Assembly (NCBI GenBank): GCA_001599755.1
Contig: BCHX01000004.1
Location: 2,542,001-2,606,000, forward strand
DNA length: 64,000 nucleotides
DNA from: Gliomastix tumulicola
Lineage: Eukaryota; Ascomycota; Sordariomycetes; Hypocreales; Bionectriaceae
Direction of reading: 5' to 3'
Part shown: positions 42,886 through 53,149 of the stretch, in pieces
How the letters are laid out: every line of letters begins with the position of its first letter
Numbering within the stretch: the first letter of the stretch is position 1
Translations under genes and position numbers: made by a program
Notes under the pieces: generated by a model
The model's input: the letters and a program-made list of their open reading frames with translations, nothing else
The model's database searches: none
Told to the model about the DNA's origin: nothing

Positions 42886-45800
42886 TTAGTCAACATCTCC
42901 ATACACATCCTCGTCCTCGTCGCCCTTCCAAGTAGCCATCTCGGCAACTGGCACACGCCCCCGGAGCCATCTCAACGTCGCCTCAGTTCCTCGCTCAAGC
43001 ACGTTCCATCTGGGGACTCGGAAGCGATTTCCCATAACATCCAGTCTCTCCAGTCCGCCGGGGCCGCCCAAGAGCCCAATCCTTGGGTTCAGATGAGAAA
43101 TGTCGTTGCTGGACGCATCGACTATCTTCAGTCCCCGAATAGCCTCAGGGTCCAGCTCGATGATCTGGTTGTTGGAAGCAAGAAGAATGCTTAAAGCAGG
43201 GAACACTTCCTTGAGAGTCACAGGGAGAGCGTTGATCCTGTTGATCGAAATGTCAAGTTTCTCAAGCGAAGGCGCATGAAGGTGCATCAACAGTGGCTCC
43301 AGGCTGGTCACACGGTTCGACGAGAGATTCAACTCCCTCAACTTGGGGAACTCGAGGTCCTCGGCAAGGTACGCTTGGCCGATGAGCTGATTATTCGAAA
43401 GCGACAGAGTCGTGAGGGTGTCCGCAAAGAAGCTCAGTGAGTTGGGTATGCTCGAGAACAGATTGTGCTGAAGATGGACTTGCGTCACCTGGTGCTCCGC
43501 AGCGACTTTGGAGCAAACCACGGGATGTAATGTGGACAGCTCAGTACGTGATCGATCCAGCAGCCCCTGCTTGACAGGCCAGACCTGGCTCATGGACCGA
43601 GACTTCACACTAGACATCGTTTGTGATCGCGCCCTGGAGGGCGAGTGAGGTGCTGACGTCGGCGGCGTCGCAAAGTCTTCATCGGAGCGGCTGTCATCAT
43701 CCTGGTGATCTCCTTTGGAGGAAGGCAGGGTGGTAGCATCTGGACTGGCCTTCGTATCCATGAGAAAATCCGGAACAGCGGGCTGCGCCGAAACACCAGG
43801 CTCCTGATAGGGCGGCGGTGGCTCCAGCCGAGCCGCCAGTGCATCCTTCAACTCATCTGTAGTGATCGACACAAACTTCTTGTCGCGCAACGGGTTGCCG
43901 CTTAGCCGGATCATGCTCAGGTTCGTCATTCTGGAAATCTCAGGCGGGATGACGCGAATGTCGTTGCTTGAGAAGTCTGCGTGGCGGAGTTTCTCAAGAG
44001 CCGTGAAACTGTTGGGGATCCCGGAGATGCTATTCTCGTCCACGGTGAGTGTCAAGAGATTAGACCACGAAGTCATGTCGGGGAGGCCTTGAAGTCTGTT
44101 CATCGAGAGTGACAGAACATGTAGCTCTGGCAGGCTGATAGCCGAGCCCAAAGGCACCAGCCTCGTCAACTGGTTCGCGGAAACATCAAGCGTCTGCAAC
44201 TGGGGAAGACTGGCCACCCCCTCCTCAATCAATGTGCCGCTGAGCTTGTTCTTCCGCACAAGGAGCTCTGTTAGAGGGAGCTGCGCTAGCTCAACGAATG
44301 ATAGCGAGTCGATGCTGTTCTCGTTGAGATTGAGAATCCGGAGACGGGCCATCTCGTGTATGTCATGAGGCAGAGCTGAGATGGTGTTGCCCTGGAGATC
44401 GAGGATTTCCAGGTCCTTTAAGCCATTGAGTTCTGAGCGCAGAGGTCCGAGAAGCAGATTCTTAGCCAACCTCAGATCTCTCAGCGAGGTCATTCGGCCA
44501 ATCACTTCTAGAGACTCATTCATCAACCTATTTGACGACTGCAAACTGTTAGCATTGGCCCAAATGTTAGCTGGATGGTAAGTCCTTACCAAGTTCAGCG
44601 ATGTGAGATGGGATAGACGCTGGAAGCCCAGGGGAACTCCAATAAGAAGGTTCCCGTGCAGGTCCAGCGTCTCAAGACCACCAAATATGTTGGGCTGCTC
44701 GTCATCAACCAAACCCCCGGGACTCGAGTCCGGGAACAGGCTATCGTCCAACTTTTCCAACTCATTATCAGCTGCAACGAACCGCGTCAGGTCCACGCTT
44801 TCGGCCCAGCTCCCATCGTTGGCGCCAATGCTGCTCAGATCGTACATTTGGGCCACCTCTGCTGGGATCTCCTTCAAGTCCAAAGCGGCAATGTTCAGAC
44901 GCCCGGTTGTCCTCCCAGCGCTGATGCGCTGTTGGAGCACCTTCTTCGAGGAGCTCTCGCCTCGCTTCAGATTGAACGGGTCATGGTGAACACCAAAGTC
45001 AAACCCATCATCTGAAGGCACAATTGGGGCCTCCTGGATGTCTGGTGCGTCCACCGCTGCAGACGGCTGTCTCGTGGCAGCACGTTTCGCGGCTTTCGCT
45101 TTCGCAATTTGGTCGCGCAGGGCAGCCGAAGACTTTCGGTAAGCAGACGGGCTCGCACCGTCTTCATTTCCGCCCAACGTCGAGCTTCCTGGCTGGATTG
45201 TCCCATCCCATGACGCATCTGTTCCAGACGCGTCGAGGCCAGCGACGGAGGGCTTCCGAAGCAAAGGCTTAGCCGACCTCGAAGCAGCGGGTTTGGACTT
45301 TGGAGGCAACATTCCGTAGGTTTTCTTCGCAGGACTTGCTGTATTCTCAGCTGATGACCCTAGGCCTGTGGGTAGCTTGGATACTCCCGAGATAGAGGCC
45401 CGCGAAGTCGACTTTCTCAAAGACGGGGTTTTGACATCCCTCACCTGCCGAGATTCAGGCGTGCCCTTGATCGTTGACAGTGGTGTCTTCATGGCAGCAA
45501 CTGACGACTTAGAGGTTGATGCTCTATAGCTTTCAATCCTTCCACTAGATCCGGGCCGGCTCCCTCCACGCGACGGCGCCCTCTCGTCTGAACTATAGCT
45601 AGAGCCAGGACGAGAAGCCCTACTGCTGGAGCGATGTCTGTTCTGGTTTCCGTCGAAGAATGACATCGACGACTTCTTCCTCAACGCCGGCGATGACGGG
45701 ATACTAGCCAGCGTCTCCATCGTCCGTTCGCTGAGGGACGGCCTCGGCCTCAGTGACCGTGGCTTGGCGGCATCCGGCGCGTCATCGCCCTCTGAGCTGG

Positions 45801-46383
45801 GTGGTAGACCGCCGCCATCGTCATTGACACCTATTATGTCCTGCAAGGAGGAGATGGAGAACGTCTCTGACGGCCTCCTAGTCAGAGTCAAACGCCGCCT
45901 GAATATCACACCATTCGATTCGCCAGACTCATGCTCGGCCTGCGTCTCCTCGTCCGGGATAGTCTGAAATGTAGTACTCGCTTTTCGTGACGGCGTAGTA
46001 CCTCCGCGCGCGGGGCTCACCCCAGACAACGGTGGCGGTCTCGATGCCCGTGGAGTCGGTGAGGCGGGCGTGCCATTGGCAGCTGATCGCAGGTGGTCGC
46101 GGGATATCGATGTTCGAAGACGCGGGTTGCGAGGAGTACTGCTCTGACTGCTGCGAAGCTGGTCTGTTGACGCGGCGGACCTGAGCCTCGAGTTTCGTAA
46201 CTCTGCCCCTCCAGTCCTAGCAGCAGTACTCCCAGTGCTTGCAAGACTCTCTCTTGAAGGTGAAGGACGAATTATGGAGGCTGGACGAGGCAATGCTGAA
46301 GTCGGCTTCGGTATAGCAGACGGGGGCCGCGGGAGTTTCGACAAACGCGGAATGCCGGTGGCTTTCGATGGCGTGTCCTCCAT
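42886..46383 (-). CDS. Leucine-rich-repeat protein (LRRC40-like), 1148 aa
   Basis: Two exons, 46383-44590 and 44538-42886, give 1148 residues. The 51-base intron (GTAAGG..GCAG) is a multiple of three with no stop, so it can be mistaken for coding sequence. Its removal restores a perfect repeat, LTSLNL-SSNRL. Residues 1-480 are Ser/Pro/Arg-rich and disordered, opening with Pro-rich RLSKLPRPPSAIPKP repeats. About 520-1110 hold many LRRs of the LxxLxLxxNxL type in two blocks, separated by a disordered acidic/Ser stretch (about 865-925). The end FRVPRWNVLERGTEATLRWLRGRVP resembles the tail of LRRC40-like proteins. It is a likely protein-interaction scaffold; no kinase, NB-ARC or signal sequence is seen. 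Confidence 0.9.
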   Translation of the reverse strand: MEDTPSKATGIPRLSKLPRPPSAIPKPTSALPRPASIIRPSPSRESLASTGSTAARTGGAELRNSRLRSAASTDQLRSSQSSTPRNPRLRTSISRDHLRSAANGTPASPTPRASRPPPLSGVSPARGGTTPSRKASTTFQTIPDEETQAEHESGESNGVIFRRRLTLTRRPSETFSISSLQDIIGVNDDGGGLPPSSEGDDAPDAAKPRSLRPRPSLSERTMETLASIPSSPALRKKSSMSFFDGNQNRHRSSSRASRPGSSYSSDERAPSRGGSRPGSSGRIESYRASTSKSSVAAMKTPLSTIKGTPESRQVRDVKTPSLRKSTSRASISGVSKLPTGLGSSAENTASPAKKTYGMLPPKSKPAASRSAKPLLRKPSVAGLDASGTDASWDGTIQPGSSTLGGNEDGASPSAYRKSSAALRDQIAKAKAAKRAATRQPSAAVDAPDIQEAPIVPSDDGFDFGVHHDPFNLKRGESSSKKVLQQRISAGRTTGRLNIAALDLKEIPAEVAQMYDLSSIGANDGSWAESVDLTRFVAADNELEKLDDSLFPDSSPGGLVDDEQPNIFGGLETLDLHGNLLIGVPLGFQRLSHLTSLNLVRTYHPANIWANANSLQSSNRLMNESLEVIGRMTSLRDLRLAKNLLLGPLRSELNGLKDLEILDLQGNTISALPHDIHEMARLRILNLNENSIDSLSFVELAQLPLTELLVRKNKLSGTLIEEGVASLPQLQTLDVSANQLTRLVPLGSAISLPELHVLSLSMNRLQGLPDMTSWSNLLTLTVDENSISGIPNSFTALEKLRHADFSSNDIRVIPPEISRMTNLSMIRLSGNPLRDKKFVSITTDELKDALAARLEPPPPYQEPGVSAQPAVPDFLMDTKASPDATTLPSSKGDHQDDDSRSDEDFATPPTSAPHSPSRARSQTMSSVKSRSMSQVWPVKQGLLDRSRTELSTLHPVVCSKVAAEHQVTQVHLQHNLFSSIPNSLSFFADTLTTLSLSNNQLIGQAYLAEDLEFPKLRELNLSSNRVTSLEPLLMHLHAPSLEKLDISINRINALPVTLKEVFPALSILLASNNQIIELDPEAIRGLKIVDASSNDISHLNPRIGLLGGPGGLERLDVMGNRFRVPRWNVLERGTEATLRWLRGRVPVAEMATWKGDEDEDVYGDVD

Positions 46384-47428
46384 TTTGGGAGGCTCGGTCG
46401 GGCGAGGCTAATTGAAGATAGCCTCTAGTGCAGCCACAGCGAAGCTAAAGAGAGCCGTAGGTCAATAGGCCCGGCGGCAGCGCCAGCAAGTTGGAGAGCG
46501 AGACAGGCTGCGGGGAAAGTAAACAAAACAAGGCAATTGGGGGCTACCCAGCAAGTCGGTCAACACCTAAAGGTAGGCCCGAAGACTCGACAGGACAGCA
46601 TTGGCACCAACAGTGAAGGAGCCCACGATCAAATAACCCAGAAGTTGGGGTTGAAGAAGGAGAGTTTTGAGAATCCAGAAGAGGTTTCTCGACCCTGTGA
46701 ATAGGAAGCGACCCCTGACGATTGTTATCTGCCAAAGCTGCCAGTCCAGGGGGCTTTCCGGGGTCGCCACTGGTCAGGAACTCGAGCAAACACCAGAAGG
46801 CCCCACTGTGACAGCGGTTGCCAGTGGATGGTTCCTGCATCTGTGCGCCTCGACGGGCTGGGATCCTTGCAACCTCACCGGAACATTGGCATTTGACATG
46901 CCGTGACGGTCCGAAGAAACGAAACGAAACACTCGTCGGAAACCGTATGCATGGCCGAATATCTATGTATTCGCCCAATTTTGATGTTCAGAAAGACCCA
47001 GGACTTCTGAGCCACCTGCATCCTCGTCGCAACTTTCGCCAGAGGTACCCCCATTGGAGCCCGGGCTCCTTCCACTCGCCAAATTCAACTCACAACCTTC
47101 TGCGGCATCCACCTGATCCTGCGCTTGGAAGGCACGACCTGTACGAGCAGTCACCCAACATCACAATCAACGGAACGGACCAAAACAAAACACCGCTTAG
47201 AACTTACAACAACACGACCACCCAACCATCCAACCACTCTCACCCAAATCATTAACCATCCCCCGGTCGCATCGACTCATATTATTTGACACTCAATTGA
47301 TACTGCATCATACAAGAACCAGCAATACTTACCCACGACTCGCGTATCATCTTCATCGCTACGACCTCAGCAGAGGCAACAAGCCACCTCGGACACTCTA
47401 CAAAGCCGCACATCGGCATACAAGAACC
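46384..47428. other. Intergenic, no secure gene
   Basis: Promoter of the LRR gene and leader of the small membrane ORFs. Open stretches here (for example 46818-47255) lack protein-like composition. A CAACAACACGACC-type leader precedes 47429. Confidence 0.5.
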
Positions 47429-47614
47429 ATGGACGATCCCGCCGAGCAGCAGAAGCCCTTCCCAAAGGAGCTTAAGATAGCGATTCCATTGACCATTGGC
47501 GGATACATCATGATGGGCATCATATGCATCCTCACCATCAATGGATCCTCAGGCCGAGCAGGGTGGTGGATCCCCGAATGGTTCCTCGATACTCACCAGA
47601 CGACCAAGGACTAG
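47429..47614 (+). CDS. Small membrane protein, first ORF of an abutting pair, 61 aa
   Basis: ATG in good context (AACCATGG), 61 codons, ending TAG. A short charged N-terminus (PAEQQKPFPKELK) is followed by one hydrophobic helix (IAIPLTIGGYIMMGIICILT) and GWWIPEWFLD. It looks genuine, but no characterised family is recognised. The next ORF starts at the base after this stop, in the same frame. Confidence 0.6.
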   Translation: MDDPAEQQKPFPKELKIAIPLTIGGYIMMGIICILTINGSSGRAGWWIPEWFLDTHQTTKD

Positions 47615-47908
47615 ATGACCCTGATCGCATGGTGGGCCGGGACTGTGCTGTTGTGGCCATTCCTATTGCCCATGGTGATCATCGGGGGGACTTTCAGTTG
47701 GCTCAAGGCATGGCTGCCCACTGTGCCTGCGAAAGTCCGTCGATTGATTGCCAAGTTGAGACGCGAGCCAGCCCGGGATAAGGACCACGAACTAGAAGGC
47801 GGTCTTCCGGCCCCTCGGCAGAACGGCCACCCGGCTCCCCAGCAGGACCTATCGAGGCCCCAGCAGAACGGCAATTTTGGGCCCCAGGTGAACGGCAGAC
47901 CTATCTAA
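47615..47908 (+). CDS. Small membrane protein, second ORF of the pair, 97 aa
   Basis: The ATG directly follows the TAG of the preceding ORF and stays in its frame. The 97-residue product has one or two hydrophobic segments (MTLIAWWAGTVLLWPFLLP, VIIGGTFSWL), a basic stretch (KVRRLIAKLRREPARDK) and a Pro/Gln/Asn-rich tail with repeated APQQ/RPQQNGN units. It may be a separate product made by reinitiation, the extension of the first ORF by stop read-through, or half of a gene broken by a nonsense change. No intron that removes the TAG in frame was found. Confidence 0.55.
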   Translation: MTLIAWWAGTVLLWPFLLPMVIIGGTFSWLKAWLPTVPAKVRRLIAKLRREPARDKDHELEGGLPAPRQNGHPAPQQDLSRPQQNGNFGPQVNGRPI

Positions 47909-48925
47909 GTGCGTCTGCGGTCGTTAAACCGCAGCTACTGGGCATTCCAGGATGCGACGCGCCATTACTATAGGCGTCAGACTGGTGGCAGAAGCACGAC
48001 ACGGGTTCCAAAGTGAGCTTTATCAACAAACCTCTGGGACGATATGATCAACTATACGTTACCAGAGATGTGGCAGCTTCTAGGCCGTCTTCTGTTCGGA
48101 AAGAAAGGGCTAGTTTGAATTTTGTAAGGCCAATCCTCCAATCCTGAGACTTTGGTGCCCGAACCGTCGCTAACGAAAAGCAGCACTGTCGAGGTCGAAC
48201 GAGGCGACATTCAGCAACAAATCACGGAGGAGTTTATTGCGTTGGAATTGGGTAGCCGCTGTACAACCACAGCAATGGCATGTATAGAATAGTAGAATGA
48301 ATTCGCAGAACATTTTCTTTCGTATGACCGTCTCCCTTATCAACGAGCGTCGTTGGCATGGTGATGGTTCAGTGCCTTTTGCCGCGTTCATCCCCCACAG
48401 AGACCGAGAAGTGGGTCCCCGGTACCTGAGAGTTTGAGTTTGTGGCCAGTGCCCCAGCCACAAGTGGCCCAGCCTCCCTAGTTTCTCTCCTGATCAACCG
48501 TCCTTCGCCGTTATCGTCGGAGTTTTGGTGAACGGCTTCACCTCATCCTCTCCACGCCCGCCCTCGCAACTGTGCTTCACCACCACTCGATCCGCTTGGG
48601 CCCCTCACGTGCGCTGTTCAGTGCTGCGCATCTCTTGGACGCACCCACCGAGACAACTCAGTGGTCAGCATTACCCCTGCGTCTGTCACCGACGCCTGGC
48701 ACGCCCGCATTCGTGCCTGACGACAGGGCAGCAGCGCCCTCGACCAACTTCAATTGCTCGAGAGTCTTACATCTCACCGCCTCCTGGGGGAATTGAGCGA
48801 GCGCGAATACTAGCGACACAATCCGCCGACGAGCCTCTAAATCCTGGGGGTAGCTTGAATTTCATCCGTTACACACCGACCCTCGCGTGCACGCTACCTT
48901 TCATCCGACCTTTGCTTCGCTCGTC
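47909..48925. other. Intergenic, no gene seen
   Basis: 3' flank of the membrane ORFs and promoter of the coiled-coil gene. Short open stretches near 48525-48900 are not convincing. Confidence 0.55.
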
Positions 48926-50545
48926 ATGTCTCTAATCGACCCCCGGCTCAGGGAGAGCCATCCCGATGATGACACTAGCATGAGAGACCGTCTGGACAGC
49001 CCGCTCGAGCCTGCGACACCGCTGGAAGCAGTCCCTCCCGAAGCTTCGCAAATCACCCTGCCGTCGACCGAAGTCCCTGCATCCCCCATCGAGCCGGGCC
49101 AGTCCTTCAGGACGCAATCCGACGATGACGACGAACGAATGCGCGAGACCATCATCCCGTCTTCCATGACGCCGCCGCCGTCGACGCAGATCGAGCCGCA
49201 GCAGAACGGCCTGCTCCGGCGCACCATCTCCCAGTCGCAGCAGACCAACCTCGTCTCCCCGCCGGCCACTCTCCACCACCACATCCCGCTGCGCGAGCCC
49301 TCGTCGGACTACGTGGCGCCCAAGCCGCGCACGGTGCTCGCCGCGTCGGCCGACGAGCTGCGCACCATGCTCGAGACCAGCATCGCAGAGCAGCAGAAGC
49401 TCAAGACCGAGACGGCCCACTACAAGATGCAGTACAGCCTGCTCAAGATCCAATCCGACGAGGATGCTAAGCGCTCCGTGGTAGAGTACGACATGCTGCG
49501 CAAGGAGATCGAGGCGCTCCGGTCGGCCGAGCACGCCCGGCAGGCCAAGCACGACCTGAACTCGACGTCCAGCATCCTGCAGATCAAGTACCTCGAGCTC
49601 AAGTCTTCGTACGAGGACGCCCTGTACGAGACAAATATGATCAAGCGCCGGCTCAAGGCCGCGACCAAGATCATCCAGGAGAAGGACAGGGAGCTGATGA
49701 ACGCCATGGACGAGAGGGAGCAGCTGCTGACCCGCATCCGGGAGAACCGCGAGCACATGCAGAAGCTCTGCAGCCCGGGAGGCATGTTCTACGACGTCCT
49801 CACGCCCAAGCAGCCGAGCCCCGTCAATATGAACCGCGGGACGCCCCGCCACGCTCTGCGAGAGGAATCTGTGCACGGGCTCAACACGCTCCTCGAGGCG
49901 GCGAGCCAGGGCGGTGACAACAATAACAGCGCGCCGTCAACACCAATCGGCACGCCCAGGTCCGTCGGCCGGCGAGGAGGCGGTCACCAGCGCAATGCGC
50001 AGTCTATGTCTGCCCTGCCCATCACTCCCGTCCGCCGGCGAGCTCTCCTGCCTTCGGCCACCGTTGTCCCGCAGACTGAGCCGCAGCGCAGGTTTGCCGA
50101 GCCGACGACGCCCACGCCGCAAAGGAAGGGCCGGAAGAGCCGGGAGAGCACCATCTCCATCGACGGCGAGGATACGGAGGAACTCGCCCGGCAGGCCCTG
50201 CGGTCAGTACAGGACGCCGCGCGAAAGGCCCTGCCGACTTCGAGCTCGCACAGCACACACTACGGCGATGAGTCGGATCCGTACGCCAGCCAGGCCAGCC
50301 AGGCGGCCACGGAGATGCTGCGCCGGGACACAAAGCGGAGTTTCGACCACGCGCCGGGGAACGAGCAGGATCGGGGCACGCCCGTGACCGGCCACAACCG
50401 GCACCTGTCTGACCTACGAAGCGCAGCGGATAAGCGCAAGTTTAGTGGACAGCATGTTGCGTCCGATGGCTCGCCCAAGAAGTCCAGGGTCGGGGAGGAG
50501 TCGCCAGTGACACGACTGGGTCTCGGTATACAGTACAGTCTATGA
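48926..50545 (+). CDS. Coiled-coil protein of unknown function, 539 aa
   Basis: Single exon. The ATG at 48926 (MSLIDPRLRE) is chosen because the frame upstream has no ATG. Residues 1-135 are disordered. About 140-285 form a long coiled coil (SADELRTMLETSIAEQQKLK, LRKEIEALRSAEHARQ, YEDALYETNMIKRRLKAATKIIQEKDRELMNA), ending at a conserved CSPGGMFYDVLTP. The C-terminal 240 residues are disordered, with Ser/Thr-Pro sites and basic clusters (PQRKGRKSRES, SPKKSR) that could be nuclear signals. A conserved fungal protein; some databases give this type misleading enzyme names. Cytoskeletal or nuclear scaffold roles are possible but not shown. Confidence 0.85.
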   Translation: MSLIDPRLRESHPDDDTSMRDRLDSPLEPATPLEAVPPEASQITLPSTEVPASPIEPGQSFRTQSDDDDERMRETIIPSSMTPPPSTQIEPQQNGLLRRTISQSQQTNLVSPPATLHHHIPLREPSSDYVAPKPRTVLAASADELRTMLETSIAEQQKLKTETAHYKMQYSLLKIQSDEDAKRSVVEYDMLRKEIEALRSAEHARQAKHDLNSTSSILQIKYLELKSSYEDALYETNMIKRRLKAATKIIQEKDRELMNAMDEREQLLTRIRENREHMQKLCSPGGMFYDVLTPKQPSPVNMNRGTPRHALREESVHGLNTLLEAASQGGDNNNSAPSTPIGTPRSVGRRGGGHQRNAQSMSALPITPVRRRALLPSATVVPQTEPQRRFAEPTTPTPQRKGRKSRESTISIDGEDTEELARQALRSVQDAARKALPTSSSHSTHYGDESDPYASQASQAATEMLRRDTKRSFDHAPGNEQDRGTPVTGHNRHLSDLRSAADKRKFSGQHVASDGSPKKSRVGEESPVTRLGLGIQYSL

Positions 50546-50874
50546 AATGGGCTAACTGCATCTCGGTGGGATTTACGACAGGCAATGTTATATACATATA
50601 TATATATATGTATATATACTTGTTGGCATGACAGCAACGGACTACGACAATGGATCGGCTAGGCGTTTGGGTTCTTGATTTGAATTATATGAAGTCAAAA
50701 GGGGCAGTTGGAGGCAGCAGAACGGGCACACAAGAGATTGGACCTGGGATGGAACGGCATGTATGATGAAACGGGACGGAAGTAGTGGAACATTTTCCGG
50801 CACTATATATAGCATTTTAGTTTTTTACAGCGAGCTTCGATGGACAATAATACATCCACATGACACTCCCTCCC
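50546..50874. other. Convergent gap with AT palindrome
   Basis: About 50588-50620 reads as alternating TATATA with a near-palindromic TATATACATATATATATATG core, able to form a hairpin in the 3' UTR of either convergent gene. No gene is seen. Confidence 0.6.
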
Positions 50875-52134
50875 TCATTCCCTCACAAACAGACCAGCCA
50901 TGCCCATGCCCGTGCCCACACACATGCTCACGACGCCGACCTCGCCGCCGTCGCGCTGCAGCCCGTGCATGAGCGTGCTCGTCATGCGGGCGCCCGTCGC
51001 GCCGAGAGGGTGGCCGAGGGCGATGGCGCCGCCGTCCGGGTTCACGATGCCGTCCTCCCAGGCCTTCTGCAGCCCCAGCTCGCGCACGCTGTAGATGGCC
51101 TGGCTGGCAAAGGCCTCGTTGATCTCCCAGCGCTGGACGTCGCCCGTGGCCAGGCCGGTGCGGCGCAGCAGCTCGGGGATGGCGAGCGCGGGGCCGACGC
51201 CCATCTCGTCCGGGTCGCAGCCCACGGACACGGCGGTGACGAACTTGCCCATGATGTGGGAGGCGAGCCCCAAGGCAGTCGCGGTGCTCCGGCTCATGAG
51301 CAGCGTGGCGGCGGCGCCGTCCGACACCTGGCTCGAGTTGCCCGCCGTGGACGCACCGTCCGGCTTGAAGGCGGGCTTGAGCTTGGCTAACCCCTCGATC
51401 GTGGCGTTCTCGCGGATGCCGTCGTCGCTCGTGACGGTGATGGTCTGCTCCTCGCCGACCTTGTTCCCCTGTTTGTCCGTCTCCTGGAAGCGCGTCGTCA
51501 CGGGCACGATCTCCTGCGCGAAGCGACCCTCGGCCCGGGCCCGCGCCGCCCGCCTATGCGACTCGACAGCGAACGCATCCTGCTCCGCGCGCCCCACGCC
51601 GTACCGCGAGGCGACGTTCTCCGAGGTGAGACCCATGGGCATGACGCAGTCCCGCGCGTGCCTGTTGGGCGACTCCTTCAGCGCGGGCCACGCGTCCACG
51701 GGCACGGCGCGGCTGCCGTAGTTGCGCGTCATGCTCTCCATTCCGGCACCGATGCCCACGGAAATGCTGCCCGCGCGGATCTGCGCCGCGACGGCGGAGA
51801 TGGCCTGCAGCGACGAGGCGCAGGCGCGGTTGACGGTGTGCAGGGACGTCGTGTTCGGGTAGCCGACGTGGTTCATGGCCATGCGCGCGGCCTTGGAGCC
51901 GCCGAGCTCGGAGAGGACGACGCCCACGGCGACATCCTCGATGACGGCCGGGTCGAGCCAGCCGGGCTCCTTGTCGAGGGTGGCGCGCAGGACGACGGAG
52001 AGGAGCTCCTCGGGGAAGGCGTCCTTGAGCTGGCCCCTGTTGGAGCGGCAGATGGGCGTGCGCAGGGAGGAGAGGATGACGGTGTCGGAGGGCGCCTTGG
52101 CGAGGACGGCCTTGATGCCGTTGGGGATGGACAT
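50875..52134 (-). CDS. 3-ketoacyl-CoA thiolase (acetyl-CoA acyltransferase)
   Basis: Single exon; the first ATG at 52134 gives 419 residues, as in peroxisomal thiolases (about 410-420). It cleaves 3-ketoacyl-CoA in beta-oxidation. The nucleophile is Cys105 in NRACASSLQA. GMESMT, PMGLTSENVA, the TTAGN-equivalent STAGNSSQVSDGA, EINEAFA, the His box GGAIALGHPLGATGAR and the second Cys in MCVGTGMGMAG all follow in order. The closest characterised relative by motif is yeast Pot1/Fox3. No PTS2 nonapeptide is evident in the first 30 residues and the end FVRE is not a PTS1, so the compartment is uncertain. ACASS differs from the common QCSSG around the nucleophile. Confidence 0.95.
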   Translation of the reverse strand: MSIPNGIKAVLAKAPSDTVILSSLRTPICRSNRGQLKDAFPEELLSVVLRATLDKEPGWLDPAVIEDVAVGVVLSELGGSKAARMAMNHVGYPNTTSLHTVNRACASSLQAISAVAAQIRAGSISVGIGAGMESMTRNYGSRAVPVDAWPALKESPNRHARDCVMPMGLTSENVASRYGVGRAEQDAFAVESHRRAARARAEGRFAQEIVPVTTRFQETDKQGNKVGEEQTITVTSDDGIRENATIEGLAKLKPAFKPDGASTAGNSSQVSDGAAATLLMSRSTATALGLASHIMGKFVTAVSVGCDPDEMGVGPALAIPELLRRTGLATGDVQRWEINEAFASQAIYSVRELGLQKAWEDGIVNPDGGAIALGHPLGATGARMTSTLMHGLQRDGGEVGVVSMCVGTGMGMAGLFVRE

Positions 52135-53149
52135 TTTTGGCCGGAGTTGTAGGATGGATTGATTGCAATTGATTGAAGTGAACGAAGCTGAGAGAGCTTG
52201 CACAGAAAAAGAGAGAGAGAGAAGCTACATTTCTGTGACCGTGGCCAGCCGATGTCGTCGTCCCGGAGGTGCAGGTCCTGGCAAAGCAATCATCCGGGAC
52301 TGCGAACCGGCAATTAATGCCCGGTGATATTTTCTAACGAGCCGCTAAAGCAGCGACTTCCCGACCCGGGACCTCCCTACGGCGACAGCGAATCCTTTAT
52401 CCACAACCCCGTCCGGAACTGATTCATTTATGCGAAGCTGCTGCCTTTGCTAACCCCAGGCGGCGGCGACCGGATTACTGGTACTCATAGTTGATCTACT
52501 TGAGCGACGCCAGCCGAGGCCCAGGCCGAGCAGAGCATCTTATGCTGTGACTATTACAGCCTCTAGCTGAGCGCCACTCCAGCACAGCCACGGAGACCAG
52601 ATCCCCCAAAACACCAGCGCACTGGGACCCACTGAGGCGGTTCTGAGGCTGCTTTCAGGGCTCCTTTGTCACACCTTCTTCCACCACTGTGCTTTCACAG
52701 GTGCTCTCTTACCTCATACGCTCCAGCTGCTAGGTAGCCGAGAAACTATAGCGTTATGGCGTTGCACTGCCAGCACCGGTGCCAGAGGCTATGCGCGCTG
52801 CCTGCCTGCCCACCTGCCAAACAAAAAAGGCACCAGCTTCACACGCTCTCTGCCTCACCTTCAGCCTCACCGCATGAAACAGGCATTCCTCCTTAATGCG
52901 CTGGCGGTGTGATCATTAATCAATATTAAATTGAGCGGCGTTCTCGCCCCGACGAACACACCCTGCTTTGTTCTCTCTTTCCTCAAAACAGCCCCAACAG
53001 TCACGAGAGCGCCGCCTGTCTCAACAACTGCAACGTCATACCTACAATATGGTGAGGAGCGCACGCGACCCTGCATTCCCCGTGTCTTGTCTCTCTGTCA
53101 GCCTCGCTCACACAGCCCACCGCAGAGACTCCCCTTCCGCATTCCAGGC
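52135..53149. other. Divergent promoter region, possible 5' UTR intron
   Basis: One kilobase between divergent genes; no gene seen. A GTGAGG donor at 53051 and an ATTCCAG acceptor ending at 53147 could bound an untranslated-leader intron just before the ATG at 53150. Confidence 0.5.

Noticed and set aside
51556..52152. 198-codon plus-strand frame opposite the thiolase
   Set aside because: Antisense shadow; the thiolase motifs are on the minus strand.
52931..53149. N-terminal extension of the VWA-Hint protein
   Set aside because: The open frame continues upstream but only from TTG; it has no ATG and its composition is unlike the protein. It is more likely 5' UTR with an intron.
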